DNA from: Sequoia sempervirens
Taxonomy: Eukaryota; Streptophyta; Pinopsida; Cupressales; Cupressaceae
Length of the DNA: 64,000 bases
NCBI GenBank assembly: GCA_007258455.2
Contig: VDFB02252616.1
Coordinates: 123,213,394 to 123,277,393 of the forward strand
Reading direction: 5' to 3'
The translations under genes and the position numbers were made by a program. Positions 1-12,660 of this stretch are shown one piece after another; position 1 is the first letter of the stretch; each line of letters begins with the position of its first letter. The notes below the pieces were generated by a model. The model was not told where the DNA came from, made no database searches, and saw nothing but the letters and a program-made list of their open reading frames with translations.

Positions 1-1370
1 GTCCCCCGCACATATATCAATGATAGATGACCCTACCCTTCAACGAAGGTATTGGTTGGGTAACCCTATACAACATACCACTCTGAGCTTAGTGTTGTAT
101 CAAACATGACTAGGATTTATAACCTACACTAGGTAGCCCTCATGCATTTAAGTAGACACGGTGAACTGACAATGGACTCTCGACTTCACACTAACTAAAG
201 TGGATACTTTCTACATTCCCACTACTTTGGCCAAAGTGTTCTCACTCAATATAATTGAGCAATGGTCTACCATTCACCTACACTATGGCAAGCTCATTTT
301 GACTTAATGCCATTACATCTTTGCTCAGGAAATCCCTCTCCATGGGAAAGCTACTCCCCAAGATAACCTATCTCTTAAACACAACCTAAGGTAACACAAC
401 CCAATAAGAAAAGTACAAGTTATCTCCCTTCACTGGACAACACTCCTAGGAGTAAGCTACTAGCCATCTAGCATAATTAAATATCTAGCTATGAGTGTTC
501 CTTAAGATAACCATGTTAAATCATATCTATTATAGCATTAATACTTTTGATAAACATCCCTCCTATTATGGAGTAAATACAAACACATTGCATGGTCTCA
601 ATTGAAGAATTGTCATATCCAAAAGATGATTCCATTCGATAGTTTCACCTCTTTGACTAGAAGGGTTTAAATTAGGAGCCTACTCTTTTCAATAGGATAA
701 CTATGTATTCAAGTGTGTATTGACACTAATCAATAAATAGCTCTAACTCACTAGGTTCACTAAACCTCTCAACCTTGAAGTAACCCACTAGTTATCTATA
801 ATTAAATAACTAGCTACGAACAACCCATGTTCAAACATATCTAGTATAATTAAATACCTATGTCAAGCAATCTCTTTGACATGTCTACTATATTTAAATA
901 CCTATGTTGAATAGTTTCTCCTATCATGGAGTAATTACAAACAATTCACAACAAAGTAAATAGTTTCCACCTTTCTTTCAAAGAAAACAATACTTTCCTC
1001 TAAGTGAAAATGAAAACAATACTAGTTTAATCAATCAAGACATAGCTCATTCAAAAGTAGAATAAAAAGTAGAATATCCTCATGCATGTGTTTTAGCTTT
1101 CTGATTCAACTGACAACAATTACAGCACCTTTAGAACAACAACTATCTTGATATTTATTCTCCAACAAAGTCTCACAAAACTAAACTCACAAGTTGGCAA
1201 TTGCTCCTTCTCAAAATATAACTAAAACTCTCTTAAATCTCAAGACTCTCTTTCACTATTTGTACAAAATATTGCAAATGGAAAATCACACCAATAAGTA
1301 GATTTGATGCACAAGAAATAACACATAAAAGAGTGAGAATGAGGCATCCCAAACAATGAACTCCTTGCTG

Positions 1371-1382
1371 CTATTTATATAG
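1371..1382 (-). promoter_or_regulatory. LTR TATA box (left copy)
   Basis: On the minus strand this reads ATATAAATAG. It lies inside the left LTR at the place matching 10151-10162 in the right LTR. It is the likely core promoter of the retroelement; its activity is inferred. Confidence 0.45.
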
Positions 1383-2039
1383 CAAGCAAGCAACTATACT
1401 GCCTATAGTTTAGGCATGATAATGATAGCAGAAAACATGCAAAGCAACACCTCAAATACAACTTAGAAAGGTGGTGAATAAGTAAGTAAAGACTCGGCTT
1501 GATTACTAACAGATCGACCCACTTATTGACAGCAATTGGAAAAAAAATCAACTCTCCATGTGATAGAATTCAACTGCAGACTTCTATGATAAGTAGAACA
1601 CAAAGGTGACATGATTTTACTATCAAGTTAAATAGTCAATAACCAAAGCTTGCCACCCCTATTTGCATTGACTTATTCCATGTTGAGTATAGACTCATAA
1701 ACTCAATTGATTTCGACAAATTCATTTTTTGTTTGGGGTATTCAACAATTGTTTGATTAATCACAGCAATATGTGGTAATGTTGTTTGAGCAAGTCCAAG
1801 ATGAATAAAGGCGTCGACCTCTCCCATATCAACTTAAATGTTAAAGCAGTTTGCAAATTTAAGAATGACAGCAAAGATATAAAAATTGTCCCATGAATAC
1901 AGTTGTATTCACTTCAAAGTGTTAGCTTATTTAAGTCGCCCATGATTATCGACTTCTAAGCCAATATGTTTAGCATTAAAATTGGCTGCTATTTATTGTT
2001 TGAAATAGTCAATTTCAAAGTAAATGATGTTTAAATGAA

Positions 2040-2150
2040 ATACCACATATAAATATATATATACCTATGTATGTATATATGTATATATATATATAATAAA
2101 ATACAATCACATATATATGTATATGTTAATATATATATTTACATTTATAT
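2040..2150. repeat. AT microsatellite in left LTR
   Basis: Imperfect TA/TATG tracts. The match to the right LTR stops inside this tract, which makes it the likely breakpoint of the rearrangement that brought in the block to its right. Confidence 0.75.
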
Positions 2151-2159
2151 ATATAAGCT

Positions 2160-2512
2160 TGATAGGCAAGCTCCTCATGTTGCCTATTAACCTCCTGTTG
2201 ATTTTCAATTTCTTCAAACTGCTTTTGGAAATATAAAGACATATTCTCCAAACTCATCTTATCCAAATTTTGAGGCTCATATGAAGAATAAATTTGTTGA
2301 TTGGAGATAAAATAACCCTCCTAGGGTTGTTGATGGGCATAAGCATGTCGTTGCTAAACTTGTGTAGGGGTGGGTGGTTGGTAGGCCAATTGAGCTTGCT
2401 GGTAACCCGCTACCACATAGTTATTTTGAGGAAAACTAACGGTATCTTCAATAGGGTATGACTGATAAAAAGATGCAGGCACAATACCTTCATGAAATGG
2501 TGAATGGTAAGA
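2160..2512 (-). pseudogene. Gag-like relic, Gln/Tyr/Pro-rich
   Basis: One minus-strand frame of about 117 codons is readable with only two stops, both at probable former Gln codons (CAA or CAG to TAG). The first part is rich in Gln, Tyr and Pro; the last 35 residues look like a short coiled coil rich in Glu and Gln. This composition is common in the region around plant retroelement gag, but I cannot assign a named domain. It ends abruptly at the block edge near 2160. Confidence 0.35.
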
Positions 2513-3431
2513 CATACTACCATGAAACCAGCTACTTCGGGGATGGATTCACCATGTATGTTAAAAACTTACCTCCAAAGGCAGAAAGTACTGTTGTACA
2601 CACCAAACAGTAGTAATACATGGTACAAAAAGGGACTGACATAGTTAGTTCTCTATCCCACCGGGTGTTCCAAAACTATTATCACCTGAAATTGCACCCT
2701 TGTTGAACCTGATGTTCAACACCTTAGTGTAACATGGGAAGACCTCCAAAGTTGTGGGTCACTTGTAGACAGAGGTCAACCTCCAAAGAATGTCGGCTTC
2801 CTTTGGTGTCACCTAACTACTGCTCTTTGAAAGAAAAGGGAACAAGGAATGCATAAAATAAAACTAAATACTATGGTGATACACCTAAACGTTACTTGGA
2901 TTTGAAACCAGACTTCATACACTTGCTTGTAATGACTGAAGATGAATTTGCACAACTCACTTCTGTATATATTTTTGCAAAAGTGCTTCACAAACAGGTC
3001 CTGGTGCTAAGATTCCTAGAAGGAAAATTAATTTCACATCTAAAATTCATTTTACATCTTTTGACACAATTTGTAACCTACAAAAACATACCTCTACATA
3101 AAGGTTCTAAAATCTGAGACATTACCTCACTAAAAGCTTGATCAATCAGCTGACTGAACACAAAAATGCAAAGAGAAAGTACGCAAGAGCTTCAAATCAA
3201 TAATAATCAAGGTCTTTACTGAATTTCATCTCCAAAATTGAGTTACAAAAGTTTTCTAATCTGAGAAAGGACTATAGAAGTCACAGACTTCAGAAAAACA
3301 TCAGGATAACTCCTTTACAAAGAGGCAAAAAATGCCTTATATACAAAAAGATGTCAGCCCCTTAGGGCTTTACAAAAATATTAGGTTCAAAAAGATTTTC
3401 CCTTAGATCTTTAAATGAAATTAATTCTGCA

Positions 3432-4300
3432 TTAATCCATCTTGGTGCAGATCTCCGACATTACATCCTCGTGTCCCTCTTCAAATCTCCTTGGCGAGCT
3501 GCTTTCAATGCTTTTGAGTGTTACCATAAATGTTGATCGACCCTCACCAGTTGACATCCCAGCTGTCCCTGCGGTTTCCACCCCTTCTGTTGCTGACGAC
3601 ACCTCCTGAATATCGAACTGATCCATTGCTTTATTCCCAAAGTGAATCCACGTTGCTTATGTTTCGTTGATCTTCACCACGGGGGTCAAACTTCCACGGC
3701 TCGCTTGTAGCTCCTTCTGATTGGTTGAACTTGTGCCATGTAGATTCCCAGATGGTCAAAGATCACTTCATCAAAATCGCATGTCAGTAAGACACTAATT
3801 GTGTCTCCCCGATGCGAGTACACCTCATAGCAACTATCGGTAGGACACGCGACAATCGGCAAGAGTTCATAGCGATCTCAAAAGTCATATCGATATTGCC
3901 ACTTCATTGCCTAGTTATCCGCATTCGGAAAGAGCTCCTTTAGTCTATAGGAGGTCATACTGATGTTCGTGAGTTATACTGCTGCACAAGATGTCGCCGA
4001 GACCATCGCTATCGAGAAAACATCATAGCAAACACAAATCACTTTCCCCGAGCTCGAACCTTTCTGCTTTGCTGAGACTCCCACCTTGTCGGCAAGACCA
4101 TATAGTGATGATGCCTCCTCTCATTGAGACTTCATGCAATCGAAGAGACATCATCCTGAAGCAAATCATTCCCCCCGATGCCACCCCGGTGAACGACTAT
4201 TGGTAGGACTTCCTCGGTCGGGGAGAGATAGGAAACTCATGGCGACTAAAAAGTCTCAGCGACCTGAGGATTTTTGAATGAATATAGCACAACAGCCAGT
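3432..4300 (-). other. GC-richer leader-like segment of unknown retroelement
   Basis: This stretch is clearly richer in G and C, including CpG, than its surroundings. It contains a 64-codon open frame at 3432-3626 without a recognisable domain. Its wording (for example repeated GTCTCCCCGA and TTGCCGAC-type strings) resembles the end of the window at 63540-64000 on the opposite strand, which suggests one repeat family. Function unknown. Confidence 0.3.
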
Positions 4301-4577
4301 TGGCAAGACATCCAGCCGGTCTCAGTGACTTTCTTCCTCATGAGCTTTGTGCCAAATCTGACTGAGGTAGGCTTTCCAATAGATGTCCCTGTAAAATAGC
4401 ATCAGATGAAAACCTTCCCAATGAAATCTAAAGACTTGCACGTTGGGCTCAACCCTTGTGGGAGCCACATTTAATCCACATGCGGAATTTAAAACATAAT
4501 TTCCCCTGATTGAGCCTGTAGGTGAAAATTGGGCAACAGTAATATTAAATACTAATTACACAATTTGGGGTGTAACA

Positions 4578-4592
4578 TACTTCCCCCCTCTT
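4578..4592 (-). promoter_or_regulatory. Polypurine tract of the 1-11997 element
   Basis: The minus strand reads AAGAGGGGGGAAGTA, directly before the LTR start TGTTACACC. This is the position and composition of the plus-strand primer of an LTR retrotransposon. It fixes the element's strand and the 3' LTR boundary. Confidence 0.8.
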
Positions 4593-7500
4593 GAATCATC
4601 GTCCCCGATGATCTATAGCACTTTCATACAGATAAAGTCAAATAAAGTTTTACTTACTATCCTCAAAATTTGTAAGATTTATAAAACATTCATCCTATTT
4701 GTTACACCTAGACCTTGCATTGAGTGTCCTTGCTACCACATAGGGAAATCTTGTATGTATCACACATACTCTCTCAAAGAGCTTACGTGTTGTATTCATA
4801 ATATCTTTTATGTACATCGAATGTACATTACTATTTGAACACATGACACCTATTCTAAAGTGACTGGAAGGAAAATTCTCATTGGTTAATGAATTCATCC
4901 TTAGTGTAATCCATATAGATAAGGAATGTTGGTGCATTCTACACTACACTGTGTGTCCCTTCCTTTTCTTTGGTATTTACACCTTGGAAAACTTAGAATC
5001 CAGGTTCGCCCATCTCTTACTTATCTATTTACTTTAGCCAAAAGTAATGATCTTGACCACTTGTCCATCTTGAGCACAACATTGCTCTTGGAAATTTGTC
5101 AATTCCGATAGTGATTCATACTTAAGCTTTGTATCAACAAATTTTCATTGATCTCTTCGATTTATTACTCCTTTTGAAAAACAATCAAGTCTAAGGTTAA
5201 CCCTATTCCCTAGCCTATTTCAACCTAAAAGAGTTTCCAAAATTTATTTCCATATAATGGATCAAACCTCAATGTTATAAGTTTGCAAGTACTCAACAAA
5301 TCATTCAAGATTTGGTTTTCCTCTTTTGCTTGTTTGGCTCCAATAATATATTGTGCATTTATTCATAAGAATGTTCGTAGTATGATCATGGTCCACACAA
5401 CCGTATCATTATTTTCTTTTTCCCAACTGATACTACCTTCTTAGTAATTCTAAGCAACCTCACACAATATATTACTTAGGACTAAAATCCCATAAGTCAA
5501 GTTTGCAACCACGTTGGTTACTTTGGTGAGTTTGTCCACCATAACATTATGTCAGTTCTGCTGACATAGATAGGTTAAACTATCTTGTGTTCTACCACTC
5601 TCCTTCCAGAATCTCAAGAGAATACACATGTAGTGCCAATGAAGACATCCTGTCTTAATTTTTTGGCACACTAGACATTATCTTGCTATATATTCAGCAA
5701 CATCTTACTCCATCTTTTCCAAGTTATAGTGGTTCCTTACTCGACAAATAACTCTATCACCTCAATGTCCTACCTCTAACATCAACTTTCCCATTTCGTC
5801 CCTTAATTCTCCAAAATTATGGGTACATAGGCTCTTTTTTACATCTCATAATAGTCTATTCTTTGACTAAGTGAAAACCTACCTTGGAAACTCATGCCAC
5901 ATTTAACTCCCAACTAATAATGGTTAGGGGTTTTGTGGAGATAAATCCCATTTATCTTAGGACATCCATTTTGTGGATTTCTTCTATCCTCGAATTATTT
6001 CCAAATATGTAATCCATCTTTCAACTCAATCTAATTTTCCCAATAAAAATTAGTACTAATTTCAAGTATTAATCCTCATCCAATCATGTTGGTTCCTGGA
6101 AGATATAAAATTTAATTGCATACCTATTTACCAAGCATGAACTTCTCTTGTTAGCTTAAGTGGTTCACTTAATCACTTAGGTGAGTCGTAATCTCAATGT
6201 ACCCTAATCTTTAGATTAAGTCCTCAACCACGGCTATTCTAATTACATAGGTTACTGTAACCCTATATGTTCCAATCAAGACCAAATGTACAACTCAACC
6301 TAAATAAGTTTTTTCCAACATATAGGTGTTAATGAGTAGTCTAGTACATATTCCAACTGAATAGGTAAAACTTAACCTAAGGTTTCTCTCTTTAATGAAA
6401 TGAAATTCTCGTCCCAAATAGGTTGTTCCAAACCTAGGGTTTCATTCGAGTATAAAATATGATCAAATAATTATTCCAATAAAGATATTTTGATGTGGTT
6501 CCCATAAAAACACATTGTATCTTACATACCTTCTCAATGGCTTTATAGCTAAGCCTTTTGTTCCCAAGGTCCCTTAGCATAGTAAGTTGTAGTGTCCAGT
6601 CACTTCACGATGTTGATATATATTTCACAACATGTAGTATTACTACCTATGTATAACATCATTATCTAAATTCCCCGTATTAGGTTTATAGGAGTTTAGA
6701 GACACTTTCATTCAATTCATGAGTAATCTAGATCATCCCTTGTCTATCTTATAGAAAATGATCTTCCCTTTCATGACCAAGTTATCTGCCTATCCTTCCC
6801 TTAAGGATTCAATGATAATAGCAATTTATTTAAAACAATCAATATATATGCAAGGTATGGTGTGTTAATAGGTCACAACTCTTGACCTTTACACTATTTC
6901 TCTCCAAAATTCCAATACCTTATCCTTGTGGTCATGAAGTACATGACTTATTTGTCATCATGACTTACTAAGAAGTCAAAGTTCTTTCAAATCGAAAAGC
7001 ATATCCATGCTTTTCGTTGGGTGGCGTACTTAATTTGAGTTACATCTCTCTCTTCCTTTTCCCATTAGTGTTTTCACAACATTCAATCAACTAGAAGTTG
7101 TTCAACCCCTAGCAAACATTTTTCTTTCTCAAAATTATTTTCATTTCTTTTTGTTGGCTTTCTATTTCCTTTTCTTTCCTTAATGGCATTCCTTGAATAT
7201 ACTTTTTCCCAAAGTTAGATTTTTTGTTGGTTTATAATCTCATAGATTCAACATTTTAGATCATCCAATAGGAGATATAATGAATAATCAGCAACTTTAC
7301 AAGCTAACATTCATAGTTATTCTCTTTTCAATATCCTCTTTGTGGAGGAATATCCATACTCACAAAGCCTCTTTTGTTCATGTACCTTTCAACTTAGAGA
7401 GTTTTTTCCTTACAACTTCTATTGGTTTGACACATACCATCATACTACATTCCATTTCCTTTTGGAACCTCTATCATATATTGGTTTCTATTGACACGTT

Positions 7501-8330
7501 GGTGAGTTCTACTTATACTCCAACCTATTTATGTACTATCCATACCTTTGTTAGATCAATATGATTTACCTTTTCAAGCTTCTTTCGCACACTCACCTTT
7601 CCAAGTGACTTTTGTTCCAACTCTTGGTAACTTGTTCTCACATAACCTTTAGAGATCCCAAGGTTGTTTGGTTCCCTTCTCCTCATCTTAATCAAAACTC
7701 CAAATTTTTGTCATCAATTTAGGTTGGTGGAAACATATCCACTTTGTTGATTACTTCATTTATGATATTTTCCCTTATTCCTAAGGTATTGTCTTCCTTC
7801 TTACAAGTTCCTAGCCTTGCACAAAAATTAGATTCAATTCAAGATTTCTCCAACCTCTTGGATACCTCCTTCATTGACTTTCTACTTTGATCCTTATTCC
7901 AACAATGCATACTCACAAATTTGTATAATTCTTCCTAAATCCAAGAATCCTTGACTCTTTGAAGATATGGGTTGCTTAACAATAAGGGAGATTTTCTCAA
8001 TCTTCTCTATCCCTCATAGTTTTATATCTATTTCGTAGGATGAAGGTATATATTGGTTATTCTTCCTAACCTTCCTACATAACCCAATTGCATAATCTTC
8101 TGCAATCCTAGGGGATATAATAATAATTCGTTGGTTTAGGAGTTTCCACTCCAGGGACGACTCTTAACTAGTCCCAAACGTAAGCAAGTTTCTAGGAATC
8201 TTATCTTCCTTTTAATTTCTCCATGTTCTTTTCACTTTCCATCTTGGCATAAGAACATTTCATCGATTATCTTTTGATTAGTTTACATAACACTTAGGTA
8301 ATGAGCTCATAGGTTTCAATGTTGAACCTG
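4593..8330 (-). mobile_element. Decayed interior of the 1-11997 LTR element
   Basis: Only about 3.8 kb separates the two LTRs, too short for an intact Ty3/gypsy gag-pol. No frame longer than about 95 codons survives. Apart from an integrase relic (5390-5745), I could not recognise protease, reverse transcriptase or RNase H on either strand. The LTRs agree much better with each other than this interior does with any pol, so the copy was probably moved by a partner's enzymes. The layout (very long LTRs, short non-coding interior) fits a large retrotransposon derivative. Confidence 0.6.
5390..5745 (-). pseudogene. Integrase relic (zinc-binding and start of core)
   Basis: On the minus strand a broken frame reads DVAEYIAR, a stop, then CLVCQK, which is the second half of the His2-Cys2 zinc-binding module of Ty3/gypsy integrase. 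It is followed downstream by VMVDKLTKV, the line usually seen as VDRLTKSAHF in chromovirus integrase cores. Several stops and shifts interrupt it. The chromovirus assignment rests on these two motifs and the Met-type primer site. Confidence 0.5.
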
Positions 8331-8345
8331 GTAACTCTGATACCA
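8331..8345 (-). promoter_or_regulatory. Primer-binding site, initiator-Met tRNA type
   Basis: The minus strand reads TGGTATCAGAGTTAC two bases after the LTR end. Eleven bases match the start of the usual plant site TGGTATCAGAGC, complementary to initiator methionine tRNA. It confirms minus-strand orientation and the 5' LTR boundary. Confidence 0.8.
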
Positions 8346-10150
8346 CGTGTAACAACCCCATTGCTCTTTACAGTAAAATTTCCAATGTTTTCACCTTAAG
8401 TGAAAAAATAATGATACCATGACATAGCGATAAAAAAAATTCTTCCAATAAAGTAAATTACATTCATAATTGAAATAACCCAATTTCTAATTTGTCATTG
8501 AAATCCAAAGTAATAATACAAATCTTCCAATAACATAGATTTCATAATGAACAAATATGTCTTACAATAATCAATAGAGATTCTATTCCAATATAATAAT
8601 TTCACAAATTATAATATTCCAAGAATGTACACTATTACAACCACAACTCCACCAAGCTTCGGAGCATAAGATATAGATGGTCTAGGAATCTTCCTTTCAA
8701 AACCTTGGTCTTTTGTTGCCTACTAAGGAGGAGAAGCATCACTCAAACGCTTTTCCTCCAACCATGGACTCATATGTTGTCCCCCGCACATCTATCAATG
8801 ATAGATGACCCTACCCTTCAACGAAGGTATTGGTTGGGTAACCTTATACAACATACCACTCTGAGCTTAGTGTTGTATCAAACATGACTAGGATTTATAA
8901 CCTAAACTAGGTAGCCCTCATGCATTTAAGTAGACACGGTGAACTGAAAATGGACTCTCAACTTCACAGTAACTAAAGTGGAGACTTTCTACATTCCCAC
9001 TACTTTGGCCAAAGTGTTCTCACTCAATATAATTGAGCAATGGTCTACCATTCACCTACACTATGGAAAGATCATTTTGACTTAAGGCCATTATATCTTT
9101 GCTTAGGAAATACCTCTCCACAGTCAAGCTACTCCCCAAGATAATCTATCTCTTAAACACAACCTAAGATAACACAACCCAATAAGCAAAGTACAAGTTC
9201 CCTCTCTTCACTAGACAACACTCCCAGGAGTAACCCACTAGCCATCTAGCATAATTCAATATCTAGCTATGAGTGTTCCTTAAGCTACCCATGTTAAATC
9301 ATATATAGTATAGCATTAATAATTTTGATAAACATCCCTCCTATTATGGAGTAAATACAAACACATTGCATGGTCTCAATCAAAGAATTTTCATATCCAA
9401 AAGATAATTACATTTGAGAGTTTCACCTCTTTGACTAAAATGCTTTAAATTAGGAGCCTACTCTTTTCAATACGATAACTTTGTATTCAAGTGTGTATTG
9501 ACACTAATCAAGCAATAGCTCTAACTCACTAGGTTTCACTAAACCTCTCAACCTTGAAGTAACCCACTAGTTATCTATAATTAAATTACGAGCTACGAGC
9601 AACCCATGTTCAAACAATCTCTCCAAACATACCTAGTATAATTAAATACCTATGTCAAGCAATCTCTTTGACATGTCTAGTATATTTAAATACCTATGTT
9701 GAACAATGTCTCCTATCATGGAGTACTTACAAGCAATGCACAACAAAGTAAATAGTTTCCACCTTTCTTTCAAAGAAAAAAATACTTTCCTCTAAGTACG
9801 AATGACAACAAGACTAGTTTAATCAATCAAGACATAGCTCATTTGAAAGTAGAATATTCCCATGCCTATGTTTTTGCTTTCCAATTTGACTGGCTACAGT
9901 CACAGCACCTTTAGAACAACAACTACCTCAATATTGATTGTCCAACAAAGTCTCACAAAACTAAACTCACAAGTTGGCAATTGCTCCTTCTCAAAAGATA
10001 ACTAAAACTCTATTAAATCTCAAGACTCTCTTTCACTATTTGGAAAAAATATTACAGATGGAAAAGCACACCAATAATTAGATTTGATACACAAGAAATA
10101 GCGCAAAAAAGAGTGAGAATGATGCATCCCAAATAATGAACTCCTTGATG

Positions 10151-10162
10151 CTATTTATACAG
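10151..10162 (-). promoter_or_regulatory. LTR TATA box (right copy)
   Basis: The minus strand reads GTATAAATAG at the place matching the left LTR motif at 1371. One base differs, leaving TATAAATA intact. Role inferred from position in a 5' LTR. Confidence 0.45.
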
Positions 10163-10829
10163 CAAGCAAGCAACTATACTGCCTATAGTTTAGGCATGAT
10201 AATGACAACAGCAAAATTGCAAAGCAACACCTCAAACACAGCTTAGAAAGGTGGTGAATAAGTAAGTAAAGACTCAACTTGATTACTAACAAATCGACCC
10301 ACTTATTTATAGAAATTGGAGAATAAATAAACTCTCCATGTGATAGAATTCAATTGCAGACTTCTATGATAAGCATAACACAAAGGTGGCATGATTTTAT
10401 TATCAAGTGAAATAGTCAATAACCAAAGCTTGCCACCCATTTTTTCATCGACTTATTCCATTCTGAGTATAGACTCATAAACTCAATTGATTTAGACAAA
10501 TTCATTGGTTGTTTGGAGTATTCAACAGTTGTTTGATTAATCACAGCAATTTGTGGTAATGTTGTTTGACCAAGTCCAAGATGAATAAAGGCATCGACCT
10601 CTCCCATATCAACTTAAATGTTAAAGCAGTTTGCAGATTTAAGAATAACAACAAAGAAATAAAAATCGGCCCATGAATACAGTTGTATTCACTTCACAGT
10701 TTCAACTTATTTAAGTGGCCCATGATTATTAACTTCTAAGTCAATATGTTTAGAATTAAAATCGGCTACTATTTATTGTTTGAAATAGTTGATTTCGAAG
10801 TAAATGATGTTTAAATGAAATACCAAGTA

Positions 10830-11370
10830 TACATATATATAATATATATGTAATTAAATACAATCACATATATATACATATACATATATATGTATATGTT
10901 AATATATATTTATATTATCATAAGATAATAAATCATGTATATATAATCGATATAAAAGAGTATATCAACATAGCAATCACATTGTTATAATAACATGTCA
11001 ATTGTGTATACATATATATATATAGCATTAAATAATTACCATGCATATTATATATATATATATATATATATTTATTTATTTATATTTATTTATTTATTTA
11101 TTTATATATATATACATATATATACATACATACATACATACAAACATACATATATATACACATATATATATATATATCATGCCAATCAAGTAGGCATACA
11201 TTCGATATACAAAAGAATACGACAAGATAGCAATCACATAGTAATAATATGTATTATTTGTTTGTATATATATGTATACACACCCCTCTATTTAAGCATT
11301 TACGCTTATGTGTTTATTTACATATATACAAACATATATATATATATGATCTATCAAAATGATATTCAAT
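10830..11370. repeat. AT-rich microsatellite cluster
   Basis: Long runs of TA, TATT, TACA and TATG repeats. An open frame of 125 codons lies here, made almost only of Tyr, Ile, Thr and His; this is a translation of the repeat, not a gene. Confidence 0.85.
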
Positions 11371-12000
11371 GATCCATTCAATACCTGAATGATCATGTCC
11401 TATGTGACTATGACATCATATTAATAGTTTGTAAACATATATGCATATATCCAAATACACAATCAACCACACAAACAAGCACAATAGGGTAAGGAAGGAC
11501 TCACAAGCTCAAAAAAATAAACATCATCCAAGCATTCATTCAGTAGTAATCAAGACTCTTACTAATGCAGAGACATTACACTAAGGATGAATTATCTACT
11601 TCCCATATGATAACCTAACTCATTTATTCTATTGTGGTGTGTGTAAGCTCAGATAGGTTACGTTATTGGTTACTCGACCAAGACCTTCTCCTGATTGATA
11701 CTTCCTCTCCGCTTGGAGGAATGAACATCTACCTACATCCACATTCTCAAAACATGTCCAAGGTAGTCAATTATTCAACAAAATATGTATTACACATAAT
11801 ACATCTCCATAGTTAGAACATTAGTTCAATAACCATCTAATCACATAAATGTATTGCTTCATATAATATAAAATGAGATGACATTCATTCATAAAGTAGT
11901 GATAAAAAAGTGCACACACCATTTATTCATCTAATAGATTCACATTTTACCCTTCATAGTAATAGTAAATAGTAATTACACAATTTGGGGTGTAACAAAT

Positions 12001-12660
12001 TGCTTATGTTTCTTGCTAGATCCTGACCCATGTCCTGCCACCAAGACTTGTGACTTGGATGACTTGAGAATACCATAGTGATCAAATTTGTTTGTTCAAG
12101 CATTAACATCTTTATAAATGAATCAAATGAAGGTGTATTATATGCAATTCCCATAGTCAACCAATGATTTTGGATACTAGAAACAAAAGCTGCATATTTT
12201 GAAGGAAGCTTGTCCAACAAATGAAGACCAACTATGCATCCTTCTTATCAATAACACAATCTTTGAGTTTTGCTCTTGGTTCATTAGCCTTATTCACACA
12301 GTCTTGGATTGTATCAAAATTATTTGGATCTAGATTACTGAGATTATTATCAAGTTTGTATCCCCTAATCTCATCAGTTTTTCCATACAATTGAGCAAGT
12401 TTATCCCAAGCTTCCTTAGTTGTTTTACACTTATCAATATGAAAGATAAGATTAGGAGAAACATATTTCCCAAGTGTTCCAAGACCCTTAGTACTTTTAA
12501 TGAGCCATTCACTTTTTAAATTTGGATCAATTGGTTCTAGAACGGATCCATCAATGTAGTGAATTAATCATCTTTTTCCATTAGTTTACTCCATGCATTT
12601 ATTTTCCATGTTGCATAGTTATGTGGAGTTAAAAGAGGAGATTTAGGATGACCCATTGCT
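12001..12660 (-). pseudogene. Ty1/copia gag (UBN2-type), broken
   Basis: Read from 12660 downward, the frame opens MGHPKSPLLTPHNYATWK, close to the usual start of plant copia Gag with its NY..W motif. It continues through a stretch with KTTKEAWDKLAQLYG, typical of the UBN2/gag family, and LDKLPSKYAAF further on. At least three stops and shifts break it. The readable piece at 11954-12220 runs past the insertion edge by chance. No zinc knuckle is present because the frame is cut first. Gag would form the virus-like particle; this copy cannot. Confidence 0.65.

Larger units (their letters stand above)
2146..4535. mobile_element. Foreign block inside the left LTR
   Basis: This 2.4-kb stretch has no counterpart in the right LTR. 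Read on the minus strand it looks like the front part of another retroelement: a GC-richer leader-like segment (about 3640-4300), a TATATAAGG motif near 3340, and a decayed gag-like frame at 2160-2512. I see no clear terminal repeats or target duplication, so it may be an insertion, a conversion tract or a recombination product. Confidence 0.45.
1..4577 (-). mobile_element. Left (3') LTR of a minus-strand LTR element, cut by window edge
   Basis: Positions 1 to about 2145 match 8780 to about 10910 almost base for base, with scattered changes (roughly 95% by eye). The end at 4577, TTTGGGGTGTAACA, is the same as the end of the right copy at 11997. The element runs on the minus strand, so this is the 3' LTR. 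A polypurine tract lies directly beside it. About 430 bases of the LTR must lie before position 1. Between about 2146 and 4535 the copy carries sequence absent from the right LTR and lacks about 1 kb that the right LTR has, so it is not a simple copy. LTR ends and flanking signals are seen; family placement is inferred. Confidence 0.75.
8348..11997 (-). mobile_element. Right (5') LTR, 3650 bp
   Basis: In plus orientation it starts TGTAACAACCCC and ends GGGGTGTAACA, so the short inverted ends TGTTACA/TGTAACA are intact. The primer site lies just outside its left end. From 8780 to about 10910 it repeats the left LTR. From about 10911 to 11955 it contains AT microsatellites and sequence missing from the left copy. 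It was inserted into a Ty1/copia gag, since that frame begins directly at its right edge. The flanking five bases are AATTG; the matching target copy would lie outside the window. Confidence 0.8.

Noticed and set aside
10995..11372. 125-codon frame of Tyr, Ile, Thr and His
   Set aside because: It translates the TA/TACA microsatellite and has no other support.
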